Assembly: GCA_964502465.1 (NCBI GenBank)
Contig: CAZCWX010000392.1
Span: 1-5,067, forward strand
From: CAZCWX01 sp964502465
Lineage (GTDB): Bacteria > Desulfobacterota > Binatia > Bin18
DNA length: 5,067 nt
Reading direction: 5' to 3'
The notes under the pieces are model-generated. The model was given only the letters and a program-made list of their open reading frames with translations. It did not search any database and had not been told where the DNA came from. Made by a program: the position numbers and the translations under genes. Below, in pieces: positions 1 to 3,972 of this stretch. Position 1 is the first letter of the stretch. Each line of letters opens with the position of its first letter.

Positions 1-282
1 GAGAAGACCGTGAGTGGTCGTTGCACAAGCGCGGCATGTACCCTACCCCCTGGTTCACCGGACTTTGCTGTGTGGTGCCAGCTCGTCCGAGGGGCGCGAG
101 CCTGCTATGCCCTTCGTGTTCCTCGCCTCGCAACGCGGTCGCCGGCTTCCTTCAGACCCCACCTCGCGGTGACGCCCTTGCCTTGGACTTGTAGTTATCC
201 TCATGTATCTTGCGACGCATGAAGGTGAACCTCCTACAGGGGACTTACACCCCATACACTCACGCCCATGCCGGGCGTACAC
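1..282 (-). mobile_element. Group II intron, 5' part (domain I), cut by the left window edge
   Basis: Read on the minus strand from 282 leftward, the sequence starts GTGTACGCCCGGCATGGGCG, a typical bacterial group II intron 5' end. It continues with the GGGG...AAGTCCCC hairpin (239-253), the AAGGCAAGGGCGTC block, a GAGGTGGGGTCTGAAGGAAGC block and a CAAAGTCCGGTGAACC block, in the order usual for domain I. The last six exon bases, GCGGTG (minus strand, 288-283), are perfectly complementary to CACCGC inside the domain I block (minus strand, 171-166). That block is where the exon-binding site EBS1 normally lies, so the match supports the splice site at 282/283. Domains II-VI and any intron-encoded reverse transcriptase would lie left of the window. 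The small open frames here are by-products of the structured RNA. The family call rests on remembered consensus sequences; the exact intron class is not settled. Confidence 0.8.
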
Positions 283-375
283 CACCGCCTCCAGCGCGAC
301 CGCGGCCCGCGAGCGGTTCTGAGTGAAGGCGAAAGGATATGGTGGGGCCGCGGCGGCTGAGGCTGACCGTTAGCC
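283..375 (+). repeat. attC-like integron recombination site, interrupted on its left by the intron
   Basis: The region folds into a long imperfect hairpin. GCCT (287-290) pairs with AGGC (360-363), one C (291) is unpaired, and CAGC (292-295) pairs with GCTG (356-359). Farther in, CCGCGGCCC (300-308) pairs perfectly with GGGCCGCGG (345-353). The lone unpaired base resembles the extrahelical base of attC sites. A five-base spacer (364-368) leads to GTTAGCC (369-375), which matches the GTTRRRY core except at one base. The partner core RYYYAAC should lie just left of 283, exactly where the minus-strand intron begins, as expected for introns that target the attC bottom strand. The hairpin pairings are seen directly; the attC identity is inferred from them and from the context. 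Confidence 0.6.
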
Positions 376-390
376 AGACATCGCAGGAAT

Positions 391-1089
391 GTGAAGAACG
401 TGAAGAAGAAGGGAATGAGGCGAGGCTTCACGAAGCAGGTCGAGGCCGAGGTGTTAGTAGAGTCCCGGCGCCGATGTGCCCTCTGCTTTGGGCTTGATGG
501 CGACACGACTGAGAAAGAGGGTCAGCTTGCCCATATAGATCGCGATCCGACGAACAGCGCCCGCGAGAACGCCGCGTGGCTCTGTACGAAACACCATGCA
601 AGGTACGACTCGAGAGCCAGGCAGACGAAGGGCCACACCCCGGATGAGCTACGCGCGTATCAGCGCATGCTGGTTCAATACCTGCAGTCTCCCGGCACCT
701 GGCCAGATGCCCGGCAGCCCAAGACGAAAGGGCCGGGCGTCACGCTCGCGGTCTTCGACCGTCGTGTCCCGATCTATCGGGCCACCATCGCGTTCATTCG
801 GGCCATGGTGAATGGTGGGCGAAAGGATCGGAAGGTCCCCCTACAGTTTGCCGCTGACACCGATGAGGCTCTGTTCTTGTTCGATGACAGCCTAGCCAAC
901 TACTTGGTGTCCCTCTATCGGCGGGCTATCAGGCTCCAGACATTGGCGATCCTGATTGAGCCCCCAGAGCACAGGACTCGCGAGTTGATTGATGAAGAAA
1001 TGGAACTGATGCTGTGGTTCACCGAGCAGTTCGAGGAAGCACGGCGGCGGTTCGCTCCGTACTTGCGGCTGAGCGGGGTAGCTGGCTAA
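391..1089 (+). CDS. HNH endonuclease-like protein with C-terminal helical domain (cassette gene)
   Basis: The 232-residue product has an HNH / zinc-finger nuclease motif near its N-terminus. It includes a Cys pair (C29, C32), AHID with H48, N60, C65 and the H68-H69-x-x-Y-D stretch, the C-x2-C...H...N...C-x2-HH layout of small HNH nucleases that cut DNA. Residues 119-227 form a separate, mostly helical, charged domain starting FDRRVPIYRA and ending FTEQFEEARRRFAPYLRL. I recognise similar sequences as C-terminal parts of uncharacterised accessory proteins, without a known function. The GTG at 391 has AGGA only two bases upstream. GTG at 400, with AGGA 11 bases upstream, and ATG at 415, directly behind AAGGGA, are reasonable alternatives. 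The gene starts 16 bases after an attC-like site, and its TAA overlaps the next core sequence, as in integron cassettes. A defence role is possible but unproven. Confidence 0.8.
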   Translation: MKNVKKKGMRRGFTKQVEAEVLVESRRRCALCFGLDGDTTEKEGQLAHIDRDPTNSARENAAWLCTKHHARYDSRARQTKGHTPDELRAYQRMLVQYLQSPGTWPDARQPKTKGPGVTLAVFDRRVPIYRATIAFIRAMVNGGRKDRKVPLQFAADTDEALFLFDDSLANYLVSLYRRAIRLQTLAILIEPPEHRTRELIDEEMELMLWFTEQFEEARRRFAPYLRLSGVAG

Positions 1090-1090
1090 T
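1082..1090 (+). repeat. Left core (R') of the HNH cassette's own attC, split by an intron
   Basis: CTGGCTAA (1082-1089) is the exact reverse complement of TTAGCCAG (370-377), which opens the HNH cassette. In integron cassettes the two core sequences of one cassette are complementary, and the TAA of the RYYYAAC core often serves as the stop codon; both hold here. The rest of this attC should follow to the right, but group II intron sequence begins instead at 1089 or 1090. Confidence 0.5.
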
Positions 1091-1200
1091 CGGGTAGCCA
1101 GGGAGGTCACCCTCCCCACACCACCGAGCATGCGGGTCCGCACTCGGCGGTTCAGGCAGGAGGTGAGGCGAGAGCAGTCTCGCTCAAGGCTGGGTCGATG
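1089..1200 (-). mobile_element. Group II intron 3' end (domains V and VI), truncated
   Basis: On the minus strand, 1151-1120 folds like group II domain V. ACCGCCGAG pairs with CTCGGTGGT over nine base pairs, a two-base bulge (TG) follows on the 3' side, and a short upper stem closes over a four-base loop (GACC). Downstream, GGGAGG-GTGA-CCTCCC forms a GNRA-capped stem consistent with domain VI. The intron ends CTACCCGAT, and its A seven bases from the end is the likely branch point. The 3' splice site is thus near 1089, with exon TAGCC beyond it. The right boundary is uncertain: I place recognisable sequence to about 1200, and composition changes near 1270. No reverse transcriptase frame exists on this strand to the right, so the element is a remnant or needs a protein supplied in trans. 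Confidence 0.7.
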
Positions 1201-1281
1201 ATCCTCCGCCGCAGAGCCGTTGCCCGGTGCGGGCCTGGCGTTGTCGAGGCGGTCATCCCTCCTCGGTTCCAGTCTATGTTT
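1201..1281. other. Junction between intron remnant and AT-richer cassette sequence
   Basis: GC-rich sequence resembling the intron side gives way near 1270 to AT-richer sequence with plausible codon use. No splice site, target duplication or RNA gene could be placed here. The intron's missing 5' part should have continued through this region, so a deletion or recombination breakpoint probably lies within it. Confidence 0.3.
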
Positions 1282-1598
1282 CGATCGCGACGTCGTTGAC
1301 TATCAATCTTCAAGGGAAACCCATTTCTGGTGACGCCAGAGGTGAAGACGTCGGCATCTCTCTCCAAGAAGAAGGGGATCGCGCTATTTTGAAAGAGCCT
1401 TTTAACAACACAACAGTTTCAATGGCTCTGAAAGGGTTAAATGCGGTCAACGTAATCGTTAACCCAACAGGTGTTCATATTCTTGGCAATTATGAGCCCA
1501 CCGAGGTTGCCCATCGGTGCTGCGTGACACTCTGCGGAACAACAGCTTGTTGTATCCATGCGTGTGTTACTTGCGGCAGTACTACGGCATGTTGCTAG
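1227..1598 (+). CDS. Possible RiPP precursor: peptide with duplicated Cys/Thr-rich C-terminal tail
   Basis: I do not recognise the family. The frame has 123 codons. Its last 27 residues (97-123) hold nine Cys, six Thr and one Ser, arranged as two imperfect repeats, CVTLCGTTACC (99-109) and CVTCGSTTACC (113-123). Cys/Thr/Ser-dense tails behind a Cys-free leader are typical of lanthipeptide, thiazole/oxazole and thiopeptide precursors; residues 19-96 have no Cys and are acidic to neutral. The start is unclear. GTG 1227 lies in GC-rich, probably intron-derived sequence; TTG 1296 lacks a ribosome binding site; TTG 1389 has AAGGGG about 11 bases upstream; ATG 1422 would give 58 residues. No cyclase, dehydratase, protease or transporter is in view. 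Alternatives are a disulfide-rich or metal-binding peptide, a truncated cassette gene, or a chance frame. Confidence 0.4.
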   Translation: MRAWRCRGGHPSSVPVYVSIATSLTINLQGKPISGDARGEDVGISLQEEGDRAILKEPFNNTTVSMALKGLNAVNVIVNPTGVHILGNYEPTEVAHRCCVTLCGTTACCIHACVTCGSTTACC

Positions 1599-1658
1599 GC
1601 AAAACCTGTCCCAATCGTCTCTAGTTGCGTCATCCTACGAGCGCGCCGCTGACTACTT

Positions 1659-1678
1659 GAAGATTAGGTGTTATCTTC
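1659..1678. promoter_or_regulatory. Inverted repeat upstream of hicB, possible operator
   Basis: GAAGAT (1659-1664) and ATCTTC (1673-1678) are perfect inverted arms around an eight-base centre, 21 bases before the hicB start. HicB-type antitoxins commonly repress their own operon by binding inverted repeats here. The centre also contains TTAGGTG, a possible cassette core, so the two readings compete. No convincing -35/-10 pair was found. Confidence 0.35.
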
Positions 1679-1699
1679 GCAACAAACGAGGAAATACGT

Positions 1700-1912
1700 A
1701 TGAAAGAAAATTATACCGCGGTGATCAAAAAGCACAGCCAGTGGTGGATTGGATGGATTGAAGAAGTGCCGGGCGTGAATTGTCAGGAGGCAACCAAGGA
1801 GGATTTGCTAGAGAGTCTCAGAATCACACTCCGAGAAGCATTAGAATTTAATCGCCATGAGGCCTTGGAAGCCGCAGGGGACAGCTTCGAAGAAGAATCG
1901 ATTACCATATGA
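1700..1912 (+). CDS. hicB: HicB-family antitoxin
   Basis: The 70-residue protein has the HicB fold signature: an N-terminal strand YTAVIKKHSQWWIGWIEEVP, the PGVNCQEATKEDLLESL turn and helix, and a continuing helix LRITLREALEFNR. It is a short form without the C-terminal DNA-binding (HTH or RHH) domain found in longer HicB proteins; its tail is acidic (residues 54-70). The ATG is supported by GAGGAA (1688-1693) six bases upstream. It binds and neutralises the HicA toxin encoded immediately downstream. The stop codon overlaps the hicA start in an ATGA, so the two are translationally coupled. The order is antitoxin first, the reverse of classical hicAB but common among short HicB-type pairs. The family call is by sequence pattern. 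Confidence 0.88.
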   Translation: MKENYTAVIKKHSQWWIGWIEEVPGVNCQEATKEDLLESLRITLREALEFNRHEALEAAGDSFEEESITI

Positions 1913-2097
1913 AACGTGGGGACCTGCTTCGGCATCTCCGCGCTCATGGCTGCAAGCTTCTCCGCGAAGGAGGGAGACACTCTTGGTGGCATAACCCGAG
2001 CCAGAACAAACGGTCCTCGGTCCCGAGACACAATGAGATCGACGATGACTTGGCACGGAAGATCTGCAAGGATCTCGGTGTTCCCTCCGTGAAGTAA
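1909..2097 (+). CDS. hicA: HicA-family mRNA interferase toxin
   Basis: The 62-residue protein shows the compact double-stranded-RNA-binding-like HicA fold. An N-terminal helix (GDLLRHLRAHGC) is followed by KLLREGGRHSWW with the conserved Gly-Arg-His; H24 matches the catalytic His of characterised HicA toxins. Then come a strand ending SSVPRH, NEIDDDLARKI and KDLGV. HicA toxins cleave mRNA in the cytoplasm and stop translation until HicB rebinds them. It is full length for the family and looks intact. It shares ATGA with hicB and has no strong ribosome binding site of its own, so toxin synthesis probably depends on hicB translation. One base after the stop comes CACCTAAC, a possible attC core, and such pairs are frequent in integron arrays, where they stabilise the array. 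Confidence 0.9.
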   Translation: MKRGDLLRHLRAHGCKLLREGGRHSWWHNPSQNKRSSVPRHNEIDDDLARKICKDLGVPSVK

Positions 2098-2105
2098 CAC
2101 CTAAC
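2098..2105 (+). repeat. Possible attC left core after hicA
   Basis: ACCTAAC (2099-2105) matches RYYYAAC exactly and directly follows the hicA stop. CACCTAA (2098-2104) is the perfect reverse complement of TTAGGTG (1664-1670) before hicB, the relation expected between the two core sites of one cassette. No matching GTTAGGT is found downstream to 2363, so any attC is broken or incomplete. Confidence 0.35.
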
Positions 2106-2239
2106 AACGCCGTCCACGTGACCGCCGCCCACTTGCGGCTTGGAATGAAGCTGGAAAGCCTCGTCTGGGCGGCGGTGATCGCCCGCAAGGTATCGCCGTG
2201 CTCCAAGAACGCGCGGGGGGCACAGACGTTTGCGGCGTT
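2106..2239. repeat. Nested inverted repeat
   Basis: AACGCCG (2106-2112) is complementary to CGGCGTT (2233-2239). Inside them ACCGCCGCCCA (2121-2131) pairs perfectly with TGGGCGGCGGT (2166-2176) across a 34-base loop. The arms start directly after the possible attC core, but the right flank (CACC) does not match GTTRRRY. It may be a decayed attC or simply part of the transposase remnant. Confidence 0.4.
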
Positions 2240-2363
2240 CACCAGCGTCGTGCGCACGTTGGCCAAGACTGGAGCCGATTCCGTAGTCGAAGGACTGTTG
2301 CATGTATGCCACTCTGCGCAAATGCCCGATGCTTCCGCTGAAGCTTGTCACCAGAGCCGCTAA
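2118..2363 (+). pseudogene. Remnant of an IS66-like transposase C-terminus
   Basis: Residues 12-60 of this frame (LESLVWAAVIARKVS, then SKNARGAQTFAAFTSVVRTLAK and GADSVVEGL) follow the pattern of the C-terminal end of IS66-family transposases, where an ER-x-LRP-x-VI-x-RKVS stretch precedes a Gly-Ala helix and a TLxxxG turn. E13 would correspond to the last acidic residue of the DDE triad. Only about 80 codons remain of a protein usually near 500 residues, and the GTG start is arbitrary. No upstream catalytic domain, accessory genes or terminal repeats are visible. The IS66 assignment is a pattern match from memory; another DDE transposase family is possible. Confidence 0.42.
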
Positions 2364-2491
2364 TCAATTACAAAGAATACAAAACTCCAATTTATGAGAT
2401 TCGATTCAAATGGGTAGATGAGGGATTATTTTCAAAACATATCAAATTGGCAGTTATAGAATCGGTGGAGCGAGAAGAAATTAGTTCTTAG
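2342..2491 (+). pseudogene. AT-rich coding fragment without a start codon
   Basis: After an in-frame TGA at 2339-2341 this frame runs open to TAG at 2489-2491. From about 2363 it reads INYKEYKTPIYEIRFKW, then VDEGLFSKHIKLAVIES and VEREEISS. The alternating charged and hydrophobic residues look like genuine beta-strand protein sequence, and base composition turns sharply AT-rich where it begins. There is no ATG or GTG start. It is probably the 3' end of a gene whose front was replaced by the transposase remnant. The product is unknown. Confidence 0.3.
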
Positions 2492-2497
2492 GACACT

Positions 2498-3058
2498 TCA
2501 AACAGCCGAAGGTTGCAGAGGGCTTCCTACAAAGGACAGAAGAATCCCTATGATAACGAGTTGAATAATCCAACCAACGGCACACACCCGTATGGCCTGA
2601 CCTATGCTTTCGTAGTCGAGCGCCTGTCGGATGGCAACGACCATTGCCACGAGCTCCCAGATGATCGCACCAAACAACACCAGAGCGCCCAGCCCGGGGA
2701 TCACCCCGAGCACACGGACCAATCCAGGAGCACTCGCAAAGCCGATGGTTCGCAGTAACTGACCTAAGTCCGCCTCAGTGCGAGGACCAGGGAACACGCG
2801 AGTGCCAACAATATAAATCAGCGCAGCCCATATGTACCAGGCAGCCAAGGCGATAAGCGAGATTGACACCAGTCCGCCCAAACCCCCACCTGTCGAACTC
2901 CCTACTCCGGCAGAGATACTAGCAAGGACTACCACTCCCATAGCCTGGCCAAGCGCTCCGGTGTCCGCTTCGACCTCCTCGTACAGCGTGGTGTCGAGCT
3001 TCGCGGCTCTAATAATTCGCTCCACAAACCCAGACTGGTTCTCTAGCAGTTTTTCCAT
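2498..3058 (-). CDS. Yip1-type integral membrane protein
   Basis: The 186-residue protein has a short cytoplasmic N-terminus (MEKLLENQSGFVERIIRAAK) followed by about five hydrophobic segments, near residues 35-53, 61-86, 105-120, 121-143 and 155-178. The LDTTLYEEVEAD start of the domain, the Pro-Gly turns around the fourth segment (GVIPGLGALVLFG) and the VAIRQALDYES stretch are typical of bacterial Yip1 / YIF1-like proteins, whose function in bacteria is not defined. The ATG at 3058 has only a weak GAAAG upstream. The gene lies 84 bases behind the secreted-protein gene on the same strand and converges with the plus-strand mobile block, its stop falling six bases beyond the fragment ending at 2491. 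It is intact and of normal length. Confidence 0.75.
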   Translation of the reverse strand: MEKLLENQSGFVERIIRAAKLDTTLYEEVEADTGALGQAMGVVVLASISAGVGSSTGGGLGGLVSISLIALAAWYIWAALIYIVGTRVFPGPRTEADLGQLLRTIGFASAPGLVRVLGVIPGLGALVLFGAIIWELVAMVVAIRQALDYESIGQAIRVCAVGWIIQLVIIGILLSFVGSPLQPSAV

Positions 3059-3103
3059 AGATGCACTTTCAAAACGGCAATTCCTGAGTACGCCGAGAAA
3101 GGA

Positions 3104-3132
3104 CTAGAGGTTTGAGATGACATCAAGTCTAG
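3104..3132 (-). terminator. Weak hairpin between the two membrane/envelope genes
   Basis: On the minus strand CTAGA and TCTAG form outer arms, with TTGA and TCAA nested inside, followed by TCCTTTCTC. The stem is short and the T-run is broken, so it would be a poor terminator at best and may allow read-through into the Yip1 gene. Confidence 0.25.
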
Positions 3133-3142
3133 CAGAGCACTC

Positions 3143-3871
3143 TCAATTGCTACGGATAACCTGGACGACGTTATCCTCGAACAAGAAGAGATTAATCATA
3201 ACCCTCGTCCCACCAGGATTCCCGTTGAGCGCACAGAGCGACACTTCATCATCTGGCAACCATTCCCCATCCACTCCAGCTTCGACCTTAAAGCGGTCAG
3301 CAGAGTCTACCTCCCAGGTAGTGCGATCATCAAGCTCGATGAACCGTCCAGAGTTGGAAATGTCATCGATTATAAACAAGTCACATACTGTCCCGGTATG
3401 GGGTTGAGAGCGAGTAATAACAAAATTTTGTAAATTTTGCTGCCACACCAGCGTCGTGTCCAGGTTCTGGTTCGGGAATCCCTGCGAGACGGCTTCTCCG
3501 CTCAGCCCGGTCAGAAATTCCCCTCCAGGTGAGACAACCGTGAACGTCGCCCGGGCAAATTCCACTCCATTGTCCAATACTCGCACCATATGGTCGCCCG
3601 CTCCTAACAGATTCCAGTTCCAGAGTAAACCAAAACCGTTGTTGCTGTCGCCACAAGCAGATTGCGTATCGCCGCGTGTGGTCCCGTAGGCAACCAGGAT
3701 GGGAGCTCCCGAATCAAAGATCACCTCGATACGAGTAGCAGCGCACTTCCAGCCAGAAACCACACCGATACCACTCTGCAGAGAGTTTGGCGCAGGATTT
3801 TCCAAAACCGCTCCCCAGGCGAGACCAGAAAGAAGAAAAAAAACGGAACAATACATTAATAGGCGGTTCAC
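3143..3871 (-). CDS. Secreted protein of unknown function with Ig-like-looking N-terminal domain
   Basis: I set the start at GTG 3871, giving 242 residues, because AAAGGAG (3880-3886) sits eight bases upstream and the protein then opens with a signal peptide (VNRLLMYCSVFFLLSGLAWGA, cleavage near residues 20-21). The frame extends to ATG 3997, but that extra 42-residue leader has no ribosome binding site and overlaps the kinase gene's 3' end. The mature protein has a beta-rich region of repeated Gly/Asn turns (ENPAPNSLQSGIGVVSGWKC, then GDSNNGFGLLWNWNLLG and HMVRVLDNGVEFARATFTV). A second half (about residues 119-242) contains LVWQQNLQNFVITRS and a Trp/Asp-rich strand series. Four Cys (43, 73, 163, 213) could form two disulfides outside the cytoplasm. 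I have seen similar ENPxPxSxQSGIGVxSGW proteins in environmental bacteria but know no function. It follows the kinase gene by 101 bases. Confidence 0.7.
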   Translation of the reverse strand: MNRLLMYCSVFFLLSGLAWGAVLENPAPNSLQSGIGVVSGWKCAATRIEVIFDSGAPILVAYGTTRGDTQSACGDSNNGFGLLWNWNLLGAGDHMVRVLDNGVEFARATFTVVSPGGEFLTGLSGEAVSQGFPNQNLDTTLVWQQNLQNFVITRSQPHTGTVCDLFIIDDISNSGRFIELDDRTTWEVDSADRFKVEAGVDGEWLPDDEVSLCALNGNPGGTRVMINLFLFEDNVVQVIRSN

Positions 3872-3972
3872 AAGAGTCGCTCCTTTCGCGGGTTTTTCCC
3901 ATTTTCCCAATAGTAGCGTCTCGCCAGGAAAGGTTATAGGACCCCGGTCGAGCGTGTGGTCTGATACCGAGC
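3872..3972 (-). other. Leader region between kinase gene and secreted-protein gene
   Basis: The gap holds the strong AAAGGAG site (3880-3886). TATAAC and TACTAT on the minus strand are possible -10 boxes, but neither has a convincing -35 box. I see no riboswitch motif or terminator, so the secreted-protein gene may depend partly on read-through from the kinase gene. Confidence 0.3.

Noticed and set aside
10..285. Open frames on both strands (about 70 codons each) at the left edge
   Set aside because: They lie within group II intron domain I, whose structured RNA explains the sequence conservation. The frames have no recognisable protein pattern or ribosome binding site.
1..1089. Structured RNA plus HNH gene as an IscB/HEARO-type RNA-guided system
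   Set aside because: The RNA is on the opposite strand and reads as a group II intron 5' end. The protein has no RuvC-like or bridge-helix region and is far shorter than IscB.
892..1143. Minus-strand frame of 83 codons
   Set aside because: It is antisense to the HNH gene and runs through intron domains V and VI; there is no independent coding signal.
1152..1367. Minus-strand frame of 71 codons as the end of an intron reverse transcriptase
   Set aside because: No maturase or reverse transcriptase motif is present, and it crosses the composition change near 1270.
1539..1553. Short palindrome ACAACA-GCT-TGTTGT as a terminator or operator
   Set aside because: It lies inside the coding core of the peptide and encodes its TTACC repeat; no T-run follows.
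1558..1761. Plus-strand frame of 67 codons overlapping hicB
   Set aside because: It overlaps the peptide and hicB frames, both better supported, and has no recognisable pattern or ribosome binding site.
1783..2351. Three overlapping minus-strand frames (105-141 codons)
   Set aside because: They are antisense shadows of hicB, hicA and the transposase remnant.
3872..3972. Possible cyclic-di-GMP riboswitch or sigma-54 promoter upstream of the secreted-protein gene
   Set aside because: The conserved core of the riboswitch is absent, and TGGCGAGACGC lacks the TTGC element at the required spacing.
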